From Harmonia axyridis (taxonomy: Eukaryota > Arthropoda > Insecta > Coleoptera > Coccinellidae): a stretch of 64,000 nucleotides of DNA. The notes under the pieces are model-generated. The model had not been told where the DNA came from. It did no database searches and saw only the letters and a program-made list of their open reading frames with translations. Each line of letters begins with the position of its first letter. The first letter of the stretch is position 1. The stretch spans positions 29,447,506-29,511,505 of the forward strand of contig NC_059505.1 in NCBI RefSeq assembly GCF_914767665.1, in the 5' to 3' direction. Positions 21,383-34,160 of this stretch are shown in pieces. Position numbers and translations under genes: made by a program.

Positions 21383-22746
21383 TAATCCTTTTGACCTTGT
21401 AATAAAATAAATTGGAGGTACACAAGAAAACGCTCAAAAGATAGAAGTGTCTAACGACAAGAGATGTAATAAACCATAACAGGCACTTTGAAAATTTGCC
21501 GCCTGGCATTTCCTTATCATTTTAAGATAAATATAGTTAGTATGTTTCAGGATATACTAAAATACAAATTCAATTTAATGCATCCTCAAACCCCAAAACA
21601 ATTTTCGTTAAAAAAATTGCATAAAAAAATCATAGAAGAAGACTAGCAGTATCATTCATTATCGCTCATTGTTCCAAATTATCGAGAAAATTAATACCGA
21701 TCATCCAAAGCGGAGCTAATTTTCGAGACTAATTCTCAATCAAAAACCTCATTTTGGAAATCCATAAATAATTTTCATTACATGACAACGTTCAAAATAC
21801 AATCATAGATCCTTATGTAGACGCAGTAATCCTACGCTGGGACACAGCAATACAATCTAAATGCCATAAATAAATTCATTCTCATTACAGGTATACAGAT
21901 ACAAAAAGAATGATCGAGCGGATTTTGAGAACATTTAATCCTCCAAGAATACACTTCGTCCTCAATTCTATGAATGATTCAAAACACTTTGTTTTTCTGA
22001 TTCAGTTTAGTTAGAGGAGGATGTGTGTACATTTCAAGACCCCAGGTTTAAAAGAATAGAAAGATTCGTCGGTTCTCAATTCAGAATAAAAAAATTTTTA
22101 ACCACTGAAATAGAGAAATGTCTAGAAATCACAATGCATAGAGAACAGAAAAGCAAGATTCCAAATGAAAAAACTTTGCCAACGATTTAAAAGACGGCAT
22201 TACATTTCGAATGTGGAATCTTATATTATTATTTTTAGAACTCTTTATTGCTAAATTCATATGTTTGAATCTTATATTCAATTTTTATATTTTTTTCATT
22301 GATAATATCCCAATTCTATTCATATTTCTTCGGATGAAACCACTTTCTACTATTATATGAATAATTTTAATTCAATTGTATCTATCAATTTGTTTTAATT
22401 ATTCCTGAATAGAGAGTTAAGTGATCATTCAAACTTTTATCGTAATGCAAAACGCAAATATTCGAATAAATATTCAATGAATATTCGAATATTCAAATGT
22501 AGTGGTAACTTAATAATAACATAAAAATTGTTGGCAATGTCATGCGACCCCTTTTCAACCACGCCACTGAATGAATTATTGTATTATTTCTGCGCCATCT
22601 ATAGCTCATGATTCAGCGCCATCTATTATCGAGTTACTTCTCCACTTTGGGTAGTCAATAGTGTTCGATATATGCAACCCGTAAAACACCGGTTCCAACT
22701 ACAGTAGCGACTCCAAGTGACCAGCTCCTTGCCGTCAAACGGCGGT

Positions 22747-22774
22747 TGGCTTACTATCCATTCCTTATACTATG
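22747..22774 (-). repeat. P-type terminal repeat of copy 2
   Basis: TGGCTTACTATCCATTCCTT...CTATG, 28 bp, one difference from copy 1 (CCATT for CCTTT). The next element begins only four bases further on. Confidence 0.85.
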
Positions 22775-22778
22775 GTTA

Positions 22779-23804
22779 TACGTAGGGTCAATTTTATTCG
22801 ATCTGTTTCCAGACAGACTAGCAATAATACTCTATGACCATAGAAATTTAAATATCTGATTACTTTACATGTGACAGGTATTTTCATTATCAAAGCTTCA
22901 CTAATTTGATTTCACGAATTGAATTTCCGATATTCAAATGACAAAATTCTGGATATACTATTCTCTAATTATGTGGCAAATCAGTTCTTTCCGGCACATT
23001 TTGTGGAACAAAATAGACTGGAACGGATTTATCTATTATTTGTCAAATTTGTGATACAGAAAACTGTTCTACCAACCAACATTTTTCAATGCAAAAATCA
23101 CTAATAGATATTTATGGAAATTTCCGTCAATTTCAATAAAAAGGCAGTGAATTCGGGAACATAATGTTTAAAACTCGTACAGAAGGCTCATTCTACCACT
23201 CGGTCATTTTGAACTCTTGGAAGAATAACAAGTTCTGCACTTGTATTTAAATATCTAATTCCATATTCACGATGAATGCAATAGAATTATTGGTAGAACT
23301 CATCAAATTTTAAATCAGAAATTTCCTCATCTTCTTGAAAGGATGTTGCATACTTCATGAATATCCATTATACTGGATGGAGTACCTACCTAGAAGAAAA
23401 AAACCTCTACCTACCAAATGAAATAAAATCATGCAGGACTCCTGTGTGCCAATTCTATTCATATGAAAAAGCGGTAGAATACATTTTATGAATTCAGGAA
23501 AAAATCAGCGTGATGATGAAAAGGGAGTAACAGAAAGTTTGAAACATCCTTCCGAATTATCTTCTCGTCAATTGGTGGTAAATGTGGATATTTCTGATTG
23601 AATGCTCGACAAGTTCTCGAAACAATTCTGTTGCATTCACCGTGGATATGGAATAGATCCAGAATTTCATTATTTGAATAACGGGGATTCATATCATCAA
23701 ATTATAATCTACTAGATTCAATAATGAGTACACCTGTCACTTTGAAATAATTGAATATTTGAAACGAACTCTAGAAACAGATTGAATGAAATTGACCCTA
23801 CGTA
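22779..23804. mobile_element. TA-flanked inverted-repeat element, 1026 bp, with twin helix-turn-helix relics
   Basis: The ends are TACGTAGGGTCAATTTTATT and an imperfect reverse complement (about 34 bp), flanked by ta at 22777-22778 and 23805-23806. Two short frames face each other. The minus frame (23692-23486) reads MNPRYSNNEILDLFHIHGEC, NRIVSRTCRAFNQKYPHLPP, like the DUF4817-type helix-turn-helix found in insect mariner-like elements. The plus frame (22919) starts MNFRYSNDKILDILFSN, a decayed version of the same. No DDE catalytic region is left. Copies lie at 36868-37893 (complete) and 34761-35364 (truncated). Confidence 0.65.
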
Positions 23805-24190
23805 TAACATAAATTCATAAAATCTGGAATAACTCTTGAATTATTGAATCTAAGTATCTAAGTATATATAAAACCGCTTGCACATATACGTCAAACTCTA
23901 AACGTAAAATCACAGCCCAAACGGGACCATCTAGAGCAAAAATGACAAGAATAAGACCCCCCTCAAAATCGTCTGGAGATCCCGGGAAAAATCCGAAACC
24001 TTCGATTCTCCCCGCGGTTTTCGAGTATACGGGGTGTTTCGGATCATTTTGACATTTCAGGTCCCATATTTCTGTGGTATCTGTGGACAATTTGGCTGTC
24101 AGTGTCATGTTAATAAATATTCCATTTCGATATATGAAAGTTCTTGAAAAAGTTTGCAGTTTCCAAAATTGTTATTCAATATTTAAATAA

Positions 24191-24680
24191 ATGCCGACAG
24201 ATAAAATGCAAAGTCTTCGGCGAATCGAAAATTCGATAGATATTTGTCAAAATTTGGAAATGAACATTTATATCATCGAATGCATTTTCCTCAATTCAGG
24301 TTTGTTTTAAGTGTTTGTATCATTCAATTGGATATGAATGTTACTTTATTTCAGGAATTTTTCGTTTATTTTCCACAAACTATAAAACTACATTCTCTTT
24401 CGTGAGAATTTGAATCTATTGCGACAGAAGATGGAACTACAAAAGAGAACAGAAGCTTCATCTGATCATGTATTAAACAGATAGAAAAACTCCTTATAGA
24501 TAATTCACAATTGGCTTTATTACTGGAAAAAGAGCCAAGTTAGTCAGATGACATTTAAAAATTTCCATGTGTTTTTGGATTATCTAAAATATACACTTTT
24601 ACGACAGAAGAGTGCAAAAATATAAATGATCAATCCGTTTTTGAAGAATTTGAGTGCAGTGCTGTTGAATTTATAATGAA
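24191..24680 (+). pseudogene. Unknown exon pair repeated in all five blocks
   Basis: Exon 1 (24191-24299) starts at an ATG and reads MPTDKMQSLRRIENSIDICQ, ending at CAG|GTTTGT. A 55-bp intron ends TTTATTTCAG at 24354. Exon 2 begins with EFFVYFPQTIKLHSLS and then meets a stop. Further on, GTTKENRS, LLIDNSQLALLLEKEPS and FEEFECSAVEFIMN can be read in one frame. I do not recognise the protein. Equivalent start codons lie at 30854 or so (B), 39248 (C), 51074 or so (D) and 56463 (E). It may be a captured host gene or an old element gene. Confidence 0.35.
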
Positions 24681-25379
24681 TAAGTCAAATCGTTGTGAAA
24701 TCTTCCATACGAATAATTTCAACTATATATTATCTATTATATTATTTGCCGCTCAACTGAAACATGTAGTAATAAGCCTTGGAAATTAGAGACTCAAACT
24801 TTTTACCTGATTTCTCAAAAAGGTTCCACCAAGATATTAAAATTTCTTATGAGGTAACATAAGCCATGGGTATTTGAAAGGCAAGTCTATTCATTCTGTC
24901 TCTTTTTAGTTTGTTTATTAAAGCTATACTAGGATATACATATAAAAAATCAGTTGAAATACTAGTCAAAATGTTACGAAAGAAATAAAATTCAAAGGAT
25001 CATTCAGTATATGAAGAATTTCAACATGGCAGTTACTTTTGAAATTGGTATCAATTTTCCAGCAATTCAATGTAGGTATAAAATACTTTGAAAAGTACCT
25101 ATTCATCAAAACTTTCCATTTCATGAATGAATGATTAAACTTGTATAAACATGTAGATACCTATTTCACTAAAGGTTTCAATCGTTATAGGAATAGTTGC
25201 TCTATGGCCAGTTCGAAAATTCTACTGATTTATTCATTGCTTTTAATTTTGGTGAAAATTAAATTATTATTTGATTCATATCCAAAGTTAACATTTGAAA
25301 AAATTCAAGTCACTGTAGATATCGAACCCACTAACATGGGTCAATAGTATTGGCTGATACAATTTTAGTACCGAGGCAG

Positions 25380-26590
25380 TCATTTCAAATACTCAACACA
25401 TCTTCTGACTGAAGTAAAACTTGAACAATGATCTTTTTTTACTTGCATCTTGAAATGAATTTTGCACTTTTTCAGTGTTCAATAATGAGATAATTATTAA
25501 ATTGACTCAAGAGATTAACAATATGCTTTATCAGGATTAGTTAATACTGCTAAAGACGTTAATAAACCTATTAATTTCTTATATGGTTCATCATTACAAC
25601 TCTCTTTTGTTGAATCAAATTTCAATTAAGTTTTCAAAGGAGTGATATTCAGCCCTAAACATTTTTTAGCTTTCCCTAAATTCTTTATGATTAAATTATC
25701 ATTTGAATTTTCTATCAGATATTATATTCATTCAGAATTAACATTAGTTAAAACGAAAAAGTAATCCACGTACAATGCAGCAACAGTTAGTAAGTTATTT
25801 TTTGATTTTATGTAGATACAATGCTCAATTGTTGATCTTTTTTAACTAATATCTATCAAAATTTTATTTACTATATATATTGCCCTGTTCAATTTACTTC
25901 TGAGTAAAACCCAGAGCTACAAGCTTGCTCTATAACGTAGCGACCCATCATTCAGCTGTCCTCCACTAAATCAGAATTATCTAGTGAAATTTCTATATCA
26001 TCCCTTATCTATGATAACTACATCTCGACTGGTATTAATGAAATTGTTACCTGTATCCCTTTGATCATTCACCAGAACCCATAAAAATCATTTTTGTCCC
26101 TATACCTTCAAGAAATATGCAAAATTCATCGATACAATTTTCAGATTCTAAAAACGCCTTAGTTCTTCAGGAATGTCCAATTGGTCTTTCAATATTATAA
26201 ATTATTGAAAATAACCTACTATTAACCAAATTTTTAGATTTCAAAAGGTGTCCTTCCTTGTATTCTAAATATATACACCCTATATAATTGTTGATTATAT
26301 ATTGTATTTCTTAATAAATTATGGAATAGAAGAATAATTTGTTGCTCAACTGAAAAAAGTATTGATGAACCTTGGAAATGAGGGACTTCTTATAACCTGA
26401 TTTCTCAAAGATGTTATACCTAAATATGATTGCTTGTAAGGCAACATTAGCCATGGGTTTTTGAAAGATAGATCTATTCATTCTGCCCCTTTTCAGTTTA
26501 TTATAGCTATACTGAATATTCCTAAAACAAAATTTCACTGTAGGTCTTTTCATAGATCTTATCGAATGATTATTTAAATTCAATATTTGT
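25380..26590 (-). pseudogene. Degenerate Copia pol in block A
   Basis: Minus-strand fragments of an old Copia polyprotein. They are an RNase H-side piece (about 25500-25640, PYKKLI type), a reverse transcriptase active site reading ALYVDYFFVL at about 25760-25785 (YVDD changed to YVDY), and an ARLVALGFTQK-type motif near 25900. A further frame at 26583-26311 (GRMNRS.FQKPMANVALQ) may be the pre-integrase region. Frames are broken throughout. Confidence 0.6.
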
Positions 26591-27505
26591 CAAAACTGAA
26601 AATAAACATTGAATGCAGTTTCTTTATTTCAGGTAGTATTTCTATTGACTGATAATAACTCTCACATTTTGATTATGCATTTTTCCCAAATTTTTTAAAG
26701 AAAGAAATTGCCATTTCTAGAGAAATGAGAATTTCAGATCTCAAAATGTCTCATTTCTCCAAAAATGACTAATTACTATTTCAAATATATATAATAGTTG
26801 ATCAAATATTGTGTATTTCTTTACAAATTAGTAAATAATTTGAAGCTTTAATCTCAATTTTCAGACTTGAATTGGTCCAACATCTCTAGATATTTCTAAT
26901 TGATATTCGACAAATAAATATCCTGTATAATTATCCATCCAAATCCTGTATAATAATCCATCTTCTGAAAAAAAAAACAGGTGAATGTTTACTATATAGA
27001 ATTAATTTTAAGTTTAAAATGTTTACTATATTAATTAATTTTAATAATGATTCAAAAGTGATGAAATTTTGCTTACTTACTAATTTTGGGTATTAGATCA
27101 CGAATCCGGTGACATAAATTCCTCAATCCTGCTGGTTTTTTTTTTAAAAATTTGTAAAATTGGCTTGATGAAGGTGAGGTTATCCACATTAATAGCTAGT
27201 TTTCTTGTATTTTATCAACTGATTCTCGTTAGAAATGATTAATTAATCATATTTCAAGCTTTTCCCTAAAAAAAATGCCTTTTTTTCGTCAAAAACTACT
27301 ATTTTATTCATTGTTTATATCCGGTGGCGGCCATTATGTTCAATACGTAACGTCTGTCAAATGCGAAACAATCTGCAACGTTGCCAGTATGCCCAGATCT
27401 TCTTGATGGGATCGGTCTTTACTTGGTAGAAATTCATATTAATAAATTGTTTGAGATTATGACGTTTTATAAAACTGTATGGAAACTCATAACATGACAA
27501 GTCTA

Positions 27506-29040
27506 CAGGGTGGCCACTTTTTTAATGGGATTGTATTGGTAACTTTTAAACCATAAGAGTTAGAAAGTCGGTCAAATGGAGAAAAAGTTGCATGCATAGA
27601 AGCATTATTATTGAGATATAAGAAAAGTAAATTATGTCATTTTGATTTTTCTTTTTTTCCCACTTTATTTCAAATATCATCAAAAAATGTTACAGGAATT
27701 TTTTATTCGACAGTAAATTATCCTCAATTTGATGTAATCAGATTTCGTTTCCAACGTTTCGTATTCTCTGGGACACCTTCAACCTCAATTTCTTCAATAC
27801 GGACCTGCATATTTTATGACATTTTTCGAAATAACTTTTAACGCTGAATTCAACGATATATCATACAATATCATTCAAAGTAGATTTTCAGGTGATTTTG
27901 ACCCTTATCCAATTTTCTTTGGGTCGGATCTGTATTACCTTTATTCAGTTTAATTGACAACATGCAATATGCAATAAATTTCGATAAGAAAGTCAACTTA
28001 CCCATCTTGAACTAAATGGAACATAATAGAATCAAAGCAAGAAACCAGTATACTGGTTTCTTGGTTCTTCTTTTATAATATAATCATTTAGATAAATATT
28101 TCAATTCATAATAATTAAACGAAAGTATCATTTAACGAAAGAAAAATCAGATGATTATTCGAAAGTAAATGAAAATTAATGAAGTAAGTGTTTGAAATGT
28201 CCACTATTTTGTAAAATACACTTTACTGTTCTGGAACCCATACTTCTTATACATTTGCTTGTTTGGTCTCCTTGAATACCTTTCGAAACATTCTCAATTT
28301 TCTCGCGAGGTATCACTATTGTTGTATTTGTCATTTGTTCCGTTGAAACAAATTACAGAATCGAACTTTATTTTGAGATCATTACGATATAATTTGTGCA
28401 AGGCTTGGTATTCAAATTTAAAATCATTGTATTCGCGTCTGTTGACTATTTTATTAACAGCAGTTTTTGAAAAATTCCATTCACTGGCCACAGTTCTCGA
28501 TTTTTTTCTGGGTTCGATTGAATTTGGGTCAGAACATTGATATCGTTAATAAACTTATTTTTTCTTACATACACATTAAATTTGGATGAGAGTCAAAATC
28601 ATCTGAAAATCAACTTTGAATGACATTGTGTGATATATCGTTGAATTCAGCGTTAAAAGTTATTTCGAAAAATGTCATAAAATATGCAGGTCCGTATTGA
28701 AAAAAATGAGGTTGAGGGTGTCCCCGAGGGTGTCCCAGAGAGTTCGAAACGCTGGATACGAAATCTGAATACGTCAAATTGAGGATAATTTACTGTCGAA
28801 TAAAAAATTCATGTAACATTTTTTGATAATATTTTAAATAAAGTGGGAAAAAAAGAAAAATCAAAATGACATAATTTACTTTTTTTATGATATCTCAATA
28901 ACCGGCCCTGATAATCTCGATTTGTTTGAACTGCTTTATAATGCTTCTATGCATGCAATTTTTTCTCCATTTGACCGACCTTCTAACTCTTATGGCTTAA
29001 AAGCTACCAATACAATCCCATTAAAAAAGTGGCCACCCTG
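27506..29040. mobile_element. Foldback element with about 400-bp inverted arms (1535 bp)
   Basis: The ends are CAGGGTGGCCACTTTTTTAA and its reverse complement, flanked by TA (27504-27505 and 29041-29042). The inverted arms run about 27506-27910 and 28585-29040 with a few indels. The flanks GACAAGTC and GACTTGTC extend the symmetry, so either the target was palindromic or the repeat is 10 bp longer on each side. The 650-bp core holds a 65-residue minus frame (28491-28294) reading ASEWNFSKTAVNKIVNRREY, possibly a helix-turn-helix remnant, unidentified. Confidence 0.75.
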
Positions 29041-29044
29041 TAGA

Positions 29045-29931
29045 CTTGTCTTGTTTGGTTTCCAAAATAGTTCTTTAGTAATCTTCCATTCAACTCTTTC
29101 TTAGTACCTATCCTCTCAATTAATTTTTACTTTAATCTTTAATAACAGTAATTAATGATTTTTCAATACTTTCAATCGGTTTGTCAATCAGAAATGCTTG
29201 ACTGTGTAGAAATAGAGTATAAAGTTCTAATAGAGAGTCAAAAAAAATCGGTTACAGCTTTTAAGGCCTTTTTTTCAACTGAGAAATTTTTTTTCAATGG
29301 CACCCATAGCTTCAGCAAGCGTTCAATAGCTAGAACTAGTGAAAGCCATCGAATTCTAGAATAAGAAAGAACATTGCTGTAAGTTGTTTCTGCATACTCA
29401 CGAAAACCTTTCATCGTTCGACCCTTACAAAAAATATCGAAAAATATTTGAAAATTTTAAGACCCATAGAATGCACAGAAATTAAAATCATATCGGCGGA
29501 AGTGGAAGCAGTATTGTGAAGTCTATGCGCTGGACAACCGATAGTTTCATTGTCGAATTAAAAAAAAACTCGCCTTTATTTTACTTCGAAGTAAGTACCG
29601 CACTGACAGCGAAAATATTTTATATGGAAATATTAAGGTACTCTAAGGATTCAATATAAAATAAAGTGATTGCATAAGATGATTTTTTTGGACAATTTTA
29701 ATAATTTTATTTTCAATCCTTCGGTTTCTGAAAAATAATGTTTGAGCAACGGAAACAGCATTTCAGATTTATGATTACTGGAATCCGTTGAGATTCCATG
29801 AAAACAAATTTTGTCTCACCTACACTATATAAGAAAATATGAATCTCATAACGGTCAAATTACTGACCGGGACAATTGAATAACTAACCGGGACACGGGG
29901 ACTCAATGGTCCAAACCGGGACGTATGGCAG
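29045..29931. other. No feature recognised
   Basis: AT-rich spacer between the foldback element and the first tandem duplication unit. Short frames (for example 29155-29364) show no motif. A run of GACCGGGACA-like phrases at about 29866-29922 is the only local repetition. Confidence 0.4.
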
Positions 29932-30099
29932 CTAATCGTGAATAACTTTATGATGCAGATACAAATCGACTAACACGTCGCTGGCGTTATGTTCACAAAT
30001 ACCTAAACTTATTGTGTGACATCTACGTTATATTTATTTCTACTACCACTTACCGTTACAGCCATCTATTGCAAAACGGCGCGCCGTTGCCGCGGCGGC

Positions 30100-33000
30100 A
30101 GCAAAGTTGTACGCCTTATATAAATATTCATATGAATATCTAAATATAAATATTTTTGAGAGGTTAGGCTTGGTATCGGTGTAATATGGGATTTGGTCTC
30201 ATAGAAAAACTCGAAGCCCAAAATGGCGAACCCCCTCAAAATTTAAGGCTAGGACCGCCCTTGATTTGTCGTCATGAAAAGTTATTTGCATCAAATATTT
30301 TCATGTGAGCAAGGGCGAAACGGTATATTCTAGAAAAAAATCATATAGAATTCCAACCTAGAATCAGCATAGTATACCGAGTGAATCGTCTGAAATCAGC
30401 TAACGATACAAGGTTTCGGAAAAAAAGCTTTTATTTTCTAGCCGGATACCCAGTGAAGGATCTACCGGCATAGTGACGGGGTCCAAGGGGCGGAGCCCCT
30501 TCGGCGAGCAGAGCGAGTCTAAGTATATATAAAACCGCTTGCACATATACGTCAAACTTTAAACGTAAAATCACAGCCCAAACGGGACCATCTAGAGCAA
30601 AAATGACAAGAATAAGACCCCCCTCAAAATCGTCTGGAGATCCCGGGAAAAATCCCAAACCTTCGATTCTCCCCGCGGTTTTCGAGTATACGGGGTGTTT
30701 CGGATCATTTTGACATTTCAAGTCCCATATTTCTGTGGTATCTGTGGACAATTTGGCTGTCAGTGTCATGTTAATAATAAATATTCCATTTCGATATATG
30801 AAAGTTCTTGAAAAAGTTTGCAGTTTCCAAAATTGTTATTCAATATTTAAATAAATGCCGACAGATAAAATGCAAAGTTTTCGGCGAATCGAAAATTCGA
30901 TAGATATTTGTCAAAATTTGGAAATGAACATTGATATCATCGAATGCATTTTCCTCAATTCAGGTTTGTTTTAAGTGTTTGTATCATTCAATTGGATATG
31001 AATGTTACTTTATTTCAGGAATTTTTCGTTTATTTTCCACAAACTATAAAACTACATTCTCTTTCGTGAGAATTTGAATCTATTGCGACAGAAGATGGAA
31101 CTACAAAAGAGAACAGAAGCTTCATCTGATCATGTATTAAACAGATAGAAAAACTCCTTATAGATAATTCACAATTGGCTTTATTACTGGAAAAAGAGCC
31201 AAGTTAGTCAGATGACATTCAAAAATTTCCATGTGTTTTTGGAATATCTAAAATATACACTTTTACGACTGAAGAGTGCAAAAATATAAGTGACCTATCA
31301 GTTTTTGAAGAATTTGAGTGCAGTGCTGTTGAATTTATAATGAAGAAATCAAATCGTTGTGAAATCTTTCATACGAATAATTTCAACCATATATACCCTG
31401 TTATATTATCATAATATTATTTGTCGTTCAACTGAAACCTTGGAAATTAAGAGACTCTCAAACTTATAACCTGATTTCTCAAAAAGGTTCTACCTAGATA
31501 TTAAATTTGCTTATGAGGTAACATAAGCCATGGGTATTCGAAAGGCAAGTCTATTCATTCTGTCTCTTTTCAGGTTGTTCATTTATAGCTATACTATATA
31601 CATATATAAAATCAGTTCAAATTTTTCACTTTAATTACTAGTCAAAATGTTACAACAGAAATAAAATTTGAAGGATCATTCAGTATATGAAGAATTTTGA
31701 CATGGCAGTTACTTTCGAAATTGGTATAAATTTTCCAGCAATTCAATGTAGGTATAAAATACTTTATACTTGCATCTTGAAATGAATTTTGCACTTTTTC
31801 AGTGTTCAATAATGAGATAATTATTAAATTGACTCTAGAGATTAACAGAGTATGCTTTATCAGGATTAGTTAATACTGCTAAAGACGTTAATAAACCTAT
31901 TAATTTCTTATATGGTTCATCATTACAACTCTCTTTTGTTGAATCAAATTTCAATTAAGTTTTCAAAGGAGTTTTCATATGTTTACAATTAGACATGCTG
32001 AATTATTGCAATACATACTTGAAGAATATAAACAATTACTATACTACCTTTTTCATAATTTCTAGTGATATTCATCCCTAAACATTTTTAGCTTTCCCTG
32101 AATTCTTTATGATGAAATTATCACTTAAATTTTCTATCAGATATATTCATTCAGAATTAACATTTGTTAAAACAAAAAAGTCATCCACGTACAATGCAAC
32201 AACAGTTAGCAAGTTATTTTTTGATTTTATGTAAATACAATGCTCAATTGTTGATCTTTTTTAACTTATATCTGTCAAAATTTCATTTACTATATATATT
32301 TCCCTGTTCAATTTACTTCTGAGTAAAACCCAGAGCTACAAGCTTGCTCTATAACGTAACGAACCATCACGATTAAGCTTTAATTCAGCTGTCCTCCACT
32401 GAATCAGAATTATCTAGTGAAATTTCTATATCATCTCTTATCTATGATCACTACATCTCGACTGGTATTAATGAAATTGTTACCTGTATCCCTTTGATCA
32501 TTCACCAGAACCCACAAAAATCATTTTTGTCCATATACCTTCAAGAAATATGGAACAGAAGAGTATGCAAAATTCATCGATACAATTTTCAGATTCTAAA
32601 AACGCCTTAGTTCTTCAGGAATGTCCAATTGGTCTTTCAATATTATAAATTATGGAAAATAACCTACTATTAACCAAATTTTTAGATTTCAAAAGGTGTC
32701 CTTCCTTGTATTTCTTAATAAATTATGAAATGGAAGAATAATTTGTTGCTCAACTGAAAAAAGTATTGATGAACCTCGGAAATGAGGGACTTCTCATAAC
32801 CTGATTTCTCAAAGATGTTACTGATATTATTATGATTGCTTGTAAGGCAACATTAGCCATGGGTTTTTGAAAGGTAGATCTATTCATTCTGCCCCTTTTT
32901 AGTTTATTATAGCTATACTGAATATCCCTAAAACAAAATTTCACTGTAGGTCTTTTCATAGATCTTATCGAATGATTATGTAAATTCAATATTTGTCAAA

Positions 33001-33850
33001 ACTGAAAATAAATTGAATGCAGTTTCTTTTTCAGGTATTATTTCTATTGACTGATAATAACTCTCACATTTTGATTATGCATTTTTCCCAAATTTTTCAA
33101 AGAAGAAAAGAATTGCCATTTCTAGAGAAATGAGAATTTCAGATTTCAAAATGTCTAATTACTACTTCGAATATATATACACCCTATATAATTGTTGATC
33201 AAATATTGTGTATTTCTTTACAAATTAGTTAATAATTTGAAGCTTTAATCTCAATTTTCAGACTTGAATTGGTCCAACATCTCTAGATACTTCAAATTGA
33301 TATTCGACAAATAAATATCCTGTATAATTATTCATCCAAACGAAAATAATCCATCTTCTGAAAAGAAAAACAATGTTTACTATATAGAATTAATTTTAAT
33401 AATGATTCAAAAGTGATGAAATTTCGCAGACTTACATATTTTGGGTCTTAGATCACGAATCCGCTGTCATAAATTCATTAATTCAGCTAGTTTTTTTTTT
33501 TAATTGTGAAATTGGCCTAATGAAGGTGAGGTTATCCACATTAATAGCTAGTTTTCTTGTATTTTATTAACTGATTCTCGTTAGAAATGATTAATTAATC
33601 ACATTTCAAGCTTTCCCTGGAATAAAAATGCCTTTTTTTCGTCAAAATCGATGATTTTATCGATTGTTTATATATGGCGGCGGCCATCATGTTTAATACG
33701 TAACGTCTGTCAGATGCATAGACCTAATATTAGGTCTAATAATCTGCAACGTTGCCTGTATGCCAGATCTTCTTGATGGGATCGGTTTTTTACTTGGTGG
33801 AAATTCATATTAATAGATAAACTGTATGGAAACTCATAATTTTCGCACAG
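30100..33850 (+). mobile_element. Block B: Helitron-like unit
   Basis: The leader 30113-30517 (AAATATTCATATGAATATCT ... GGGTCC) ends in a perfect hairpin GGGGCGGAGCCCC (30487-30499) followed by GAGCGAGTCTAAG. The shared block then runs from 30518 (TCTAAGTATATATAAAACCG). A GC-rich hairpin about 20 bp before a CTAA-type end resembles a Helitron 3' terminus, while TC plus TATATATAAAA resembles a 5' terminus, so two Helitron ends may abut here. It contains the unknown exon pair (from about 30854) and old Copia sequence (about 31760-33000). Confidence 0.45.
31760..33000 (-). pseudogene. Degenerate Copia pol in block B
   Basis: The same relic as in block A. The YVDD box can be read on the minus strand at about 32180-32191 (reverse of GTCATCCACGTA). 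The frame at 32989-32750 (RGRMNRSTFQKPMANVALQ) corresponds to the putative pre-integrase piece. There is no continuous frame. Confidence 0.55.
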
Positions 33851-33955
33851 CTATTCGAGCAGAAAATTCGGCAAGTTTATTTTCGAAATGAATAAATGGT
33901 AGTTCATATGGTGTTATTCTGGTTTTTTCGATATTGGCATCGGATTCAGTTTAGT

Positions 33956-34160
33956 ACTCCTGAACATATACAGGGACATTGATGTTGACGAGGACGCTGT
34001 GATTACAAGGTTTTCAAAGGGTTCACAGACCAAATTTGATGTTGTGTTATACTTGCCAATTGTCTTCTTTTTTTTCATATGAAACAATAGATTTACAATT
34101 TTTTTTTAATTTCTACCTGAATAGATAAAACCGTGATAAGTAAATAAATATATTACAATA
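33956..34160 (+). other. Exon-like repeated segment next to mariner relic
   Basis: The plus strand reads IYRDIDVDEDAVITRFSKG then SQTKFDVVLYLP. The same segment occurs at 54176 and, diverged after SKGS, at 48520. Two copies precede a mariner relic. I do not recognise the peptide; it may be a fragment of an element gene. Confidence 0.3.

Larger units (their letters stand above)
18015..22774 (-). mobile_element. P-type transposon, copy 2, inverted, lacking one end
   Basis: The reverse complement of P copy 1. It ends at 22774 with the 28-bp terminal repeat (22747-22774, one mismatch). At the other side the match to copy 1 stops at about 18015, which equals 9625 of copy 1, so the right terminal repeat is missing. 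It has no Penelope insertion. The stretch 21246-21896, absent from copy 1, replaces both the Penelope part and the upstream transposase exon. It carries a transposase relic (20110-21382, minus) and the older inverted relic (about 19200-19740, plus). Confidence 0.8.
21276..23849. repeat. 2.57-kb near-identical duplication, copy 1
   Basis: It repeats at 35365-37938 at a constant offset of 14089 bp with no indels; I see only a few base changes (for example at 23513 and 23766). It carries the end of P copy 2 and the whole 1026-bp element. Confidence 0.85.
23849..27491 (+). mobile_element. Block A: Helitron-like unit with captured exons and old Copia
   Basis: Homologous to blocks B-E. Here the block begins TCTAAGTATCTAAG then TATATATAAAACCGCTTGCA, directly after ...TTATTGAA. 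The empty site (37938, ...TTATTGAATTTGAG) shows the entry point lies between A and T, as Helitrons do. Inside are an exon-like pair (24191-24299, a 55-bp GT-AG intron, then from 24355) and a degenerate Copia pol on the minus strand (about 25380-26590). Similarity to block B ends at about 27491 (ACTGTATGGAAACTCATAA). No Rep/helicase gene and no certain 3' end were found. Confidence 0.5.

Noticed and set aside
22800..22830. Possible tRNA-derived SINE near the element ends
   Set aside because: I found no A-box/B-box pair with proper spacing here or elsewhere in the window.
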